Assembly: GCF_002127325.2 (NCBI RefSeq)
Contig: NC_035441.2
Coordinates: 155,401,122 to 155,465,121 of the forward strand
DNA: 64,000 bases
Source of the DNA: Helianthus annuus
Lineage: Eukaryota > Streptophyta > Magnoliopsida > Asterales > Asteraceae
Direction: 5' to 3'
Shown here: piece after piece, positions 55,575-64,000 of the stretch
How the letters are laid out: each line of letters opens with the position of its first letter
Numbering within the stretch: the stretch's first letter is position 1
Made by a program: the position numbers and the translations under genes
Notes under the pieces: generated by a model
The model's input: the letters and a program-made list of their open reading frames with translations, nothing else
Databases searched by the model: none
What the model was told of the DNA's origin: nothing

Positions 55575-58500
55575 TTAGTTTGGAATTTCGTCCCGAAATT
55601 CGGTTGTAGCTTCAGTGCTGGGGGTTTCGTTTGGGAACAACTGGGGATACTTGCACTTCATCTGGTCTTCCCGCTCCCAGGTAAACTCTGGGCCACGTCG
55701 TGAGTTCCAACGAACTCGCACGAGAGGTATTTGCCTACGTTTGAGGGTTTTGATCTCTCGATCCGTGATCTCAATCGGTTCCTCAGTAAAGTGTAGCTGT
55801 TCGTCAATAGTGAGTTCCTTGAAGGGAATTATGAGTGTTTCATCTGACAGACACTTCTTCAGATTAGACACGTGAAAGACATTGTGCACTGCACTCAGCT
55901 CTGCAGGCAGGTTCAATCTATAAGCAACCTTACCGATTTTCTCGGTAATTTCGAATGGTCCAACATATCGCGGGTTCAGCTTGCCCCGCTTACCGAAACG
56001 AACCACACCCTTCCAGGGTGAGACTTTAAGTAGAACCCGGTCCCCGACCTGGAATTCTAGCGGTTTCCTACGCTTATCAGCGTAGCTTTTCTGACGGTCA
56101 CGAGCTGCCGCCATGCGTTGTCTGATCTGGGTAATCTTTTCCGTCGTATCTACCACCAGTTCTGGGCCTGTGATTTGACTGTCACCGACTTCCGCCCAGC
56201 AAAGAGGTGATCGGCATTTACGACCGTATAATGCCTCAAAAGGTGCCGCCTGAATGCTAGTGTGGTAGCTGTTATTGTAGGAGAATTCCACCAGCGGTAG
56301 ATGCTTCTCCCAATTCTTGCCAAAATCGATCACACATGCTCTAAGCATATCTTCCAGGGTTTGGATGGTGCGTTCAGACTGCCCATCCGTTTGTGGGTGA
56401 TAAGCGGTGCTCATGTCCAAACGTGAGCCAAAGGATTTGTGCATAGCTTGCCACAACTCGGAAGTAAAACGAGCGTCTCGGTCGGAAATAATGGAAGTTG
56501 GCACTCCGTGTCTCGAGACTACTTCTTTTAAATAGATTTCTGCCAAGGTAGAAAACTTGTCTGTTTCCTTAATGGCCAGAAAGTGTGCAGACTTAGTCAA
56601 TCGGTCGACTATCACCCAAATAGTATCATTTCCGCGTTGGGACCTAGGTAGCCCCGTAACAAAATCCATGGAAATTTGTTCCCATTTCCACTTCGGGATT
56701 TCGGGTTGCTGGAGTAGGCCTGCTGGTTTCTGATACTCAGTCTTGACTCTTGCGCAGGTCAAACATTTGCTAACGTATGCTGCTATGTGGGCTTTCATGT
56801 CAGGCCACCAATAAGTGGTCCTTAAGTCGTGGTACATCTTATCTGAACCAGGATGTACTGAATAACGGGACTTATGGGCTTCGTCCATCACGAGCTCTCG
56901 TAGATCACCGTAGAGTGGGACCCAAATGCGCCCTGCCACATAGTAAGCGCCGTCTTCTTTTTGTTCTAGTCGTTGCCTCGATCCTCGCAGGGACTCAGCC
57001 CTGATGTTTTCCGGTTTCAGAGCTTCAATCTGAGCATTTCGAATCTGGGTGGGGAGGTTAGACTGGATGGTAAGTTCTAGCGCTCGCACGCGCTTGGGCG
57101 TAGTGTCTTTTCGGCTGAGGGCGTCTGCCACGACATTGGCCTTGCCCGGATGGTACTTGATGGCGCATTCATAATCATTCAGGAGTTCGACCCATCGACG
57201 TTGTCGCATGTTTAACTCCTTTTGCTTGAAGATATGCTCGAGACTCCTGTGATCGGTGTAAACGGTGCACTTGGTACCGTACAGGTAATGTCTCCATATC
57301 TTAAGCGCAAAGATCACTGCTCCTAGTTCCAAGTCGTGCGTAGTGTAGTTCCTTTCGTGCGTCTTAAGTTGTCGAGAGGCGTAAGCAATAACTTTGTCGC
57401 GTTGCATTAACACACAACCGAGCCCATGGATGGACGCATCGCAATAAACCACAAAGTCGTCGGTACCTTCAGGTAACGATAGGATAGGAGCACTACAGAG
57501 GTTATCCTTTAGCTTCTGAGATGCGGTTTCCTGAGCTTCACCCCATTTATAAACCATACCCTTCTGAGTAAGAGCCGTGAGAGGCTGAGCGATCTTTGAG
57601 AATCCCATGATAAATCTTCGATAGTATCCCGCTAGTCCCAATAATTGGCGGACTTCGGTCGGAGTCTTAGGGGTAGGCCAATTCTTTATTGAGTCGATCT
57701 TAGCTGGGTCGACGTGAATTCCATCCTTGTTAACCACGTGCCCAAGGAAATGGACTTCTCGAAGCCAGAAGTCGCATTTCGAGAACTTGGCATACAGTTG
57801 CTCATTGCGAAGGAGTTCGAGGATAAGGCGTAGGTGCTGTTCATGCTCTTCTTGACTTTTTGAGTAGATCAGGATGTCGTCTATAAACACGATCACAAAT
57901 TTGTCGAGGTAAGGTTTGCACACTCGGTTCATGAGATCCATGAATACTGCGGGCGCGTTGGTCATTTCAAAGGGCATGACAAGGAATTCATAGTGACCAT
58001 AACGAGTCCTGAAGGCAGTTTTGGAGATGTCTTCATTACGGACCCTTAGTTGATGATAGCCTGATCGCAGGTCAATCTTAGAATAGTAGCTCGATCCTTG
58101 CAACTGATCGAATAGGTCGTCGATTCGCGGGAGAGGGTAACGATTCTTGATGGTAACCTTGTTCAGTTCACGGTAGTCGATGCACATTCGGAACGTGCCA
58201 TCCTTCTTCTTAACAAAGAGTACCGGTGCTCCCCAGGGTGATGAACTAGGGCGGATAAACCCTTTATCCAATAGTTCCTGTAGTTGAGTAGAGAGTTCCT
58301 TCAATTCTGCGGGGGCTAGTCGATAAGGCGCACGAGCTATGGGCGCTGCTCCGGGAGCTAGCTCGATTTGAAATTCGACCTGACGGTGGGGAGGGAGTCC
58401 AGGTAGTTCTTCAGGAAAAACCTCGGGGTAGTCACGCACCACTGGAAAATCTTCAATCCTCTTTTCCTTTTCCTGTGTGTTGGTGACAAGTGCTAAGATA

Positions 58501-58727
58501 GCGGTGTGCCCTTTTCGTAAACACTTCTGGGCCTTCAAGAATGAGATAACGCCTGAGATTTCTCCGCCTTTGCCACCTTGTACAATGAGGGGTTTGCCAG
58601 AACGGCGGGGAATACGAACCATCTTCTTTTGACAGAGGATTTCCGCGCGATGCTTGGATAACCAATCCATACCGATGACGACGTCGAAGCTTCCAAGTGT
58701 AACAGGGAAAAGATCGATACTAAACGT
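55575..58727 (-). CDS. Gypsy 2 pol: end of protease, RT, RNase H, integrase
   Basis: Open for over 1000 codons in one frame; [12 protein letters not shown] is the end of the protease. Then [12 protein letters not shown] and [20 protein letters not shown] (RT), [19 protein letters not shown] (RT catalytic Asp pair), [18 protein letters not shown] and [11 protein letters not shown] (RNase H), [19 protein letters not shown] with CLTC (integrase zinc-binding), then [27 protein letters not shown] and [20 protein letters not shown] (catalytic D, D, E), and a C-terminal chromodomain-like [20 protein letters not shown]. The region alone looks intact, but it is the downstream part of a polyprotein whose frame is stopped at 58728, so it would not be made from gag without read-through. 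Confidence 0.95.
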   Translation of the reverse strand, partial: TFSIDLFPVTLGSFDVVIGMDWLSKHRAEILCQKKMVRIPRRSGKPLIVQGGKGGEISGVISFLKAQKCLRKGHTAILALVTNTQEKEKRIEDFPVVRDYPEVFPEELPGLPPHRQVEFQIELAPGAAPIARAPYRLAPAELKELSTQLQELLDKGFIRPSSSPWGAPVLFVKKKDGTFRMCIDYRELNKVTIKNRYPLPRIDDLFDQLQGSSYYSKIDLRSGYHQLRVRNEDISKTAFRTRYGHYEFLVMPFEMTNAPAVFMDLMNRVCKPYLDKFVIVFIDDILIYSKSQEEHEQHLRLILELLRNEQLYAKFSKCDFWLREVHFLGHVVNKDGIHVDPAKIDSIKNWPTPKTPTEVRQLLGLAGYYRRFIMGFSKIAQPLTALTQKGMVYKWGEAQETASQKLKDNLCSAPILSLPEGTDDFVVYCDASIHGLGCVLMQRDKVIAYASRQLKTHERNYTTHDLELGAVIFALKIWRHYLYGTKCTVYTDHRSLEHIFKQKELNMRQRRWVELLNDYECAIKYHPGKANVVADALSRKDTTPKRVRALELTIQSNLPTQIRNAQIEALKPENIRAESLRGSRQRLEQKEDGAYYVAGRIWVPLYGDLRELVMDEAHKSRYSVHPGSDKMYHDLRTTYWWPDMKAHIAAYVSKCLTCARVKTEYQKPAGLLQQPEIPKWKWEQISMDFVTGLPRSQRGNDTIWVIVDRLTKSAHFLAIKETDKFSTLAEIYLKEVVSRHGVPTSIISDRDARFTSELWQAMHKSFGSRLDMSTAYHPQTDGQSERTIQTLEDMLRACVIDFGKNWEKHLPLVEFSYNNSYHTSIQAAPFEALYGRKCRSPLCWAEVGDSQITGPELVVDTTEKITQIRQRMAAARDRQKSYADKRRKPLEFQVGDRVLLKVSPWKGVVRFGKRGKLNPRYVGPFEITEKIGKVAYRLNLPAELSAVHNVFHVSNLKKCLSDETLIIPFKELTIDEQLHFTEEPIEITDREIKTLKRRQIPLVRVRWNSRRGPEFTWEREDQMKCKYPQLFPNETPSTEATTEFRDEIPN

Positions 58728-60178
58728 CTAACCAGACAATTCTAGTTTGCAGCCTTTGATAACGTGTGAGGCCTCGATGTTTCTACCATTAGCTAACTCG
58801 ACGATATGATGTGAACTTAGTAACGAAAGCGGACGCTTAAGCTTCTTACTCATACGTAGGGACACATAACTAGCATCGGCTCCAGAATCAAATAATACAG
58901 AAACATAACGATCATCGAGTAGGAACTTACCCGCCACGACATTGGGGTCATTCCTCGCTTCTCCAGCTCCAATCACAAAAGCCCTTCCCCTTGCACCATT
59001 CCCAGCGTTGTTTTTCTGATCGTTGTTTCCAGCTCCCTGATTGTTGTTGCGGTTCTGGTTCAGTTCAGGGCAATTCTTCTTAAAGTGCCCCTCAACTCCA
59101 CACTGGAAACAACCCTTAGCGTTCCCGTGATGCTGCTGCTACTGGTTCTGCCCCACGGGACGTGGACTCCTACAGTCCTTGGCCTCATGCCCCATCTTGT
59201 TACATCGCTGACACTGACTTTTCCCACAAGGCCCACTGTGATGTCGATTGCACTTGTTGCACTTGGGGTGGTTACCGCGATAGCCACCCTGTTGTTGAGT
59301 GCCCTTGTTGTTTTCAGTTTTCCTTTGCTGTGCTGGGGCCTGAGTAGGGTTAGCATCCTTGTTTTGATTTCCTTCCCACTTACGCTTGTTGTCACTAGAA
59401 GTTCCGACAGTAGCACTGATCCTTTTGGGCAACCTGCCCTCTTCTACGGCCTGGTCAGTAAGTTTGTGAGCAAGTCGAACGATCGGCTGAATGGTAGTGA
59501 GGTTGGCTGCAGTCACATGGCTTCGAATTTCTGGAGCCAAACCCTTGACGTACAATTCGATTCTTCGATACATAGGTCGAGACATGTTCGGGCATAGGGC
59601 AGCATAGTCATTGGACAGCTTGGTGTAGGTTTCAATCTCTGACCCAACCATCTTAAGCGCATAGTACTCGTTCTCAAGTTTGTGGATGTCATCCCGGTGA
59701 CAGTACTCCTCCTTAATCATGTCCTTGAAATCCTCCCACGCAGTAGCATTAGCAGTTTCCAATCCAAACATCTGAATTTGCGCCTTCCACCAGGAAAGCG
59801 CGTTTCCTTCAAGCGTAGCAGTAGCAAACTTCACCCAATTCGCAGGGGGACACTCACAGACAGCAAAGACAGCTTCAACTTTCTCAATTCAGTGCAGAAG
59901 ACCTATGGCACCCTCAGTGCCATTGAAAGGGAGAGGCTTGCAATCCATGAAAGTTTTTAAAGTACACACGGGTGGTTGCGCAGGTGCATGCTGACCTGTT
60001 TGTGAGAAGCGAAGCGTATAGATTTAGGGATAAAAGGCGATGTGGCGGTAGGATCTAAACATCCTAGGGTAACGAGTTTACCTCCAGGGTGAGCTGCGAA
60101 AGCTGCAGCCACCGTGTTAAGCAGGTTAGTGAATTGAGCCTGAGTCATGTTGATGTTTCCTCTTCCACGTCCACTCAT
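58728..60178 (-). pseudogene. Gypsy 2 gag and protease N-terminus, nonsense-mutated
   Basis: Starts MSGRGRGNINMTQAQFTNLL (ATG at 60178). A frame change lies between there and 59891. Downstream of 59891 all is in pol's frame: gag capsid (LEGNALSWWKAQIQ, IKEEYCHRDDIHKLENEYY, ELYVKGLAPEIRSHV), basic linker, two zinc knuckles (CQRCNKMGHEAKDC, CFQCGVEGHFKKNC), then the protease site LFDSGADASYV. Three stops interrupt: TGA at 59889-59891 (family has Trp), TAG at 59139-59141 and TAG at 58728-58730. Confidence 0.9.
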
Positions 60179-60455
60179 TGTCTTCATAATCAGAAAACAT
60201 AGTATGAGTGTGATGTTGTAATGTAGCGAGAATGAGATAGAAGAGCGAGGTGTATCTATCTAATTTAGGCACACTAGTACGTATAGCAAAACAGGAAACA
60301 TAAGGTAAGCAAACAAGTAAACACTAGTCCGAGCTATGAGGTCAAATGTGTTGAGCCTTGCACTTGGAGTGTAGTGTCGTCGCGAGTCACAGGTTATAGT
60401 CTGGTTTTTCCCAAAAAGATTTTCCCCTTTTTAAAACCAAGTTCACTATAACCAA

Positions 60456-60469
60456 TGGCTCTGATACCA
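60456..60469 (-). promoter_or_regulatory. Primer-binding site of gypsy 2 (initiator tRNA-Met)
   Basis: On the minus strand TGGTATCAGAGCCA follows the 5' LTR after three bases. Confidence 0.9.
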
Positions 60470-60472
60470 ATC

Positions 60473-62772
60473 TGTCACACCCCCAAAAACCACATGCGGA
60501 ACACCACTGCTTGGAGGCGTGACCGACCAGGATCCAGCCACCAATTATACTGAGCATTGATTTAATAGTAGAAATATTTACTATCCAAAGTAGTTAGCAA
60601 CATCGTAGTTTAAGTTCGATAATTAGTTTAACAAAACAGCGGAAGCAAAACCAAATAGTTTTAAAGATAGTTCTTAGTTTAAGATAATTAAACCCAACAA
60701 ACGGGTTTTGACGAACACTACACCTCCCCAAGCAGCAGCTCCTCAGTCAATGGTTACCTGCAAAGCATGCAGTAAGGGGTCAACAATAATGCTGAGTGAG
60801 TTCACTAGTTGTCCAGTTTTAGTTTACCAAAAACTTAAGTTGTTTAGATAAAGCATTTATAATCACGTTGTGGGGAGCTACCCCATCTGTAAGCTCACTA
60901 AACTGTAGATACCGAAACTGTTGACGGAAAGTTGTTGTGCCCCGAGTCAATGTCTATCGTCATTGACCAAGTTGCAAGGTCTACTAGTTCACGCCCGATC
61001 TCCCCCGGTCACGGTGTGAGGTTGTCAAACCTAATAGCGCTATCAACTAATAACCCGTTCGCCCCCGGCGATTAATCGGTACTGTAAGCAGGGACTTAAA
61101 GTGATAGAGTTTCGTTTAGCATGGCTAGTTGTGATTTATAAATAGTATCCAAGCGTATCTCCCCCGGAGATAGTAGTTACCCATTCTGGTTTCCCCCGGA
61201 AGTAATGGTTCAAAAGTGTTTTTCCCAAAGTTGGTAGTTTGTCCGTGTCCCTCCACGGGACGCATGCTTTTAGTGTGTGAACTCACCTTGGGTTGCTCGG
61301 CAGATTAGGTTACTTTGTCAAACACGCTGGTCACCACGTCCTAGCATGGTCACCAGTAGGTCAGGTTTGGTGTACAAGCAATCACGTAAAATCTACACAT
61401 AACTAACACGTAGCATGCATACAAACAGACATGGGGTTATTGGGCCGGCCCTAATATTTACACAATCAAACAGCAACACATAGTCCAGTCAACAGGTAGC
61501 CCATATTAAACACGTTATGGCCCAATAACCAAAGTGGACAGCCCAGTCGCAACAAGGTGGTCTCGAGTCGCAACCAGGAGGTCTCGGCTTGTCACGCTGT
61601 GGTTGCGAGTCGCAACCGTTGGGGTCTCGAGTCGCAACCGTTGCGGTCTCGAGTTGTCACGCTGTGGTCTCGAGTCGCAACCGTTGTGGTCTCGAGTCGC
61701 AACCGTTGCGGTCTCGAGTTGTCACGCTGTGGTTGCGAGTCGCAACCGTTGCGGTCTCGAGTCGTAATGCTGTCCTTGTCTTGTTCACGTGCAGATTCAG
61801 ACATATCAGGCTAAATTGTACTATGTAATCAGGCCCAAATCGAGAAACAACCAATAAGGTTTCAACTAACAGTTTTCCTAATCTGACCATTAGTAAACAA
61901 TGGATCAAACATTGCCCTTTTTAAATCTTCAAGTCATATTCAACAAGTTCATCACAAGTTCATCATTTTAGGGTTTTCATATCAAACATAACCATACATT
62001 TTTGAACCGAAATCTTATGTTTAACAAGATCATTTTGCAAGAAACAAAGAAGCATAGTTTGGTTGGCCATAATCATTCTTAAACTACCATTTGTTAGTCA
62101 TTTTAAACATGTTATCAAGCATTCATACATAATGGTTACACATATTGTCAAACTCACAAATCATCCTAAAAATCATGCATAACACTTCTAACTAACACTT
62201 TCTAGTTCATTCAACACACATAAATCCCATACACATACTAGAACACTAACCGGTTAAGAAGAAGGCACCGAATCAAGGAAGAAAATGAGAAAGTGAAATG
62301 TCCGACTTGTGGTGATGATCTTGACCGAGTTTCCTTGACCGAGATTCCTTGTTGTTGCCGGTTTGATTCCAAGCTTGAACCGAGAATTTAGAGAGGGAAA
62401 GTGGTGTTGTTGAGGGTTTTCTAGTGAGAGAGAAAGGAGTGTTTGTGTGTGTTGGTAACTAATGAATGAAGAATGAGGGGAAGTTGGGTTTTTATATAAG
62501 GGATCTCGAGTTGGGCTTGGGGGTTTCGGCCCAAACGGTTTCGGCTCAAGAGGCCCACTCGAGACCGAGTGGCCCACTCGAGACCGAGTGGCCCACTCGA
62601 GACCGAGTGGTCTCGAGTCATGGTCTCGACTCACTAGTATATACGCATAAATATATATATAATACATACATACAACACATATCATGCAAAAAGTCACGTT
62701 TCCATTTAATAACATATATATATATACAATGATATTACAAGATGTTTGTTCGGAAAAACCTAGAGTGTCACA
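60473..62772 (-). repeat. 5' LTR of gypsy element 2 (right side)
   Basis: Same as the left LTR except that the 19-bp unit GCCCACTCGAGACCGAGTG occurs three times (about 62551-62607) instead of once, accounting exactly for the 38-bp length difference. Confidence 0.95.
62489..62499 (-). promoter_or_regulatory. TATA box in 5' LTR of gypsy 2
   Basis: Minus strand reads TTATATAAAAA, just downstream of a CTCGAG-rich U3 and upstream of a C/T-rich leader; likely transcription start about 30 bp further. Confidence 0.55.
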
Positions 62773-62927
62773 TTGTATCAAGGGGTAGCCTCCGCTACCG
62801 CTTGGTCGGAAAATTTTTGACGTTTTTAGTGTAAATTTTGGAAAAATTTGACGTTTTTTCGATTTCGTTACCGCCTATTTATAAAACGTTCCCGCTTGGT
62901 CGGAATCGTAGATCCGCCACTGACATT

Positions 62928-63740
62928 TATTGTGATTTAGGAATCATTAATAAAACTTTTGAATGTTTTAGCAATGGAAAATATGATCTCTTAAAGGGTG
63001 CGTTTGGTACGTGGAACTTTTTATTAAAATTGAAATTTGCGAAAAGGATTTAGAATTTAAATTAATTCTCATGTCAAAAGAAATTTAAATTTAAATTCAT
63101 TTGTTAACAGAACATATTAACAATATAATTTAGATTTCATTTCCAACAAATTCTTCAAACCAAAAATATTAAAAAATCAAATTTGGATTTCAATTATATT
63201 GAATTATGTTAACCATATTGTAAATCATTGCAGAATTTATGTTCTTCTATGACATAAATTTCGATGATTTAAGAAATATATCAATCGCTCTCTTTAAAGA
63301 ACTAATTTGAATAATGATATTAAGAACTTTTATAATCGAAGGATAGCTTGGTGGGCAAGGGTCAACAAAGTAGAGTCGTGGAGAAATGTTTGATGTGTAT
63401 GACGATTACATGATAATATTAGGAATAAGTATAACCCCACATGGGTTTAAAAGATTCTTAAACGAACGGTTCACATGTCGGGTTGAAATAAATATGCATT
63501 TAAAAAAATTAACCATAATATGCATTAAAAAAAAAGATCTTTTATCATAATACAAGAACACACTTGAATCATGTAATAAGAACTATTTATCATATTTATG
63601 TAACCGAGTCCCGGATTGACATATCGTAAACAATTAACATGTTGAACACAAGTTATATACATATTTTATTAATTCATAGATGAGCATATGTTAAAAGGCT
63701 TCAACTCAATATAGAAGTAATAACTCTCTGTATAACTAAG
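62928..63740. other. Intergenic AT-rich DNA with a MITE-like end
   Basis: At 62994-63015 the words AAAGGGTGCGTTTGGTACGTG are a common MITE terminus; its other end is not evident. No gene. Confidence 0.4.
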
Positions 63741-64000
63741 ACGCTGTTTGGCAACATCTGAATGGTTAGGTGTTGAACCAGTAAGAGGTCTGAACCATTA
63801 AGAGTCTGTATAATGCTTAATCATTCAGAGACAAATGTCTGACCAATTCAGATTAGAGGTCTTAACCATTCAGACTCTGTATAATGATTAACCATTCAGA
63901 GACAAATGTCTGAATCATTCAGACATCTGCTAGTTAAACAAACAGTCTGAATCATTAAGTGCTGAACTAGTAAAAGGTCTGAACAATTAAGAGCTCTGTT
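63741..64000. mobile_element. MITE-like repeat cut by the window end
   Basis: Starts GACGCTGTTTGGCAACATC and contains direct repeats about 69 bp apart of AGAGGTCT(G/T)AACCATT and TCTGTATAATG, with many CATTCAGA words. The right end is outside the window. Confidence 0.5.

Larger units (their letters stand above)
53221..62772 (-). mobile_element. Full-length Ty3/gypsy retrotransposon (recent insertion)
   Basis: Perfect 5-bp duplication TTGTA on both sides (53216-53220; 62773-62777). LTRs of 2262 and 2300 bp keep a constant offset of 7252 bp up to one tandem-repeat difference, and every stretch I compared is identical. The minus strand carries a tRNA-Met primer site, gag-pol in one frame and a polypurine tract. 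The domain order and the C-terminal chromodomain-like segment suggest a Tekay/Del-type chromovirus (inference). Despite its youth, gag-pol has three nonsense codons and a frame change. Confidence 0.96.
53203..62927. repeat. MITE-like repeat split by gypsy element 2
   Basis: The left piece starts GGGGCGGATGCACCTTGT and the right piece ends GATCCGCCACTG (inverse CAGTGGCGGATC). These are the two ends of a common plant repeat of about 170 bp into which the gypsy element inserted. Confidence 0.5.

Noticed and set aside
59085..59597. 170-codon plus-strand frame
   Set aside because: Antisense shadow of the gypsy 2 gag frame.

Overview
This window is nuclear DNA of a flowering plant. Genes are intron-split and sparse, and most of the sequence is mobile DNA: two full-length Ty3/gypsy retrotransposons, LINE, Helitron, hAT-like, PIF/Harbinger and CACTA remnants, many small inverted-repeat elements and long AT-rich microsatellites. 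The repeat style looks to me like a eudicot, probably Asteraceae. That is an impression from memory, not something proved here.

Three host genes look intact after I placed the splice sites by hand: a B12D-family small mitochondrial membrane protein on the minus strand (29780-30717, 3 exons, 86 aa), a GPI-anchored COBRA-like cell-wall protein on the plus strand (44693-46761, 6 exons, 430 aa) and an SLC25A44-like mitochondrial carrier on the plus strand (49690-52809, 6 exons, 320 aa). A short F-box protein (6895-7527, minus) has an open frame but lacks most of its C-terminal domain. An MSI4/FVE-like WD40 fragment (1242-1724) is a gene remnant, possibly with a second WD40 remnant after it. The host genes are unrelated and form no pathway or operon.

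Layout. 1-2.6 kb: WD40 remnants. 2.6-6.9 kb: LINE tail, then a broken PIF/Harbinger transposase. 6.9-10 kb: F-box gene in a repeat-rich block ending in a Helitron-like 5' terminus. 10-12.3 kb: unidentified non-coding repeats. 12.3-25.4 kb: a stack of nested elements, each boundary readable: an hAT-like element (8-bp duplication) holds a solo LTR and a 'TA-bounded' inverted-repeat element, which holds a 9.5-kb gypsy element, which holds two further small inverted-repeat elements. 25.4-29.7 kb: pentanucleotide array, Helitron 3' end, hAT-like MITE. 29.8-30.8 kb: B12D gene with a CACTA-type MITE in intron 1. 31-37 kb: foldback elements and a second nest (hAT-like element containing Helitron, hairpin MITE and TA-bounded MITE). 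37.2-39.1 kb: PIF/Harbinger element with clear ends carrying only the Myb/SANT-like ORF. 39-44 kb: degenerate repeats and a LINE 3' half. 44.7-52.8 kb: COBRA-like and carrier genes. 53.2-62.8 kb: a recent gypsy insertion on the minus strand with near-identical LTRs and a perfect 5-bp duplication, yet three nonsense codons and a frameshift. 62.8-64 kb: MITE-like repeats.

I found no convincing new biological system. The most notable signals are the readable nested stack, inverted-repeat elements bounded by (TA)n tracts, one of them carrying many TTTTGGCGTTTT-type motifs, the young but coding-defective gypsy element, and two palindromic or degenerate motif arrays (31.0-31.3 kb and 40.8-41.5 kb).
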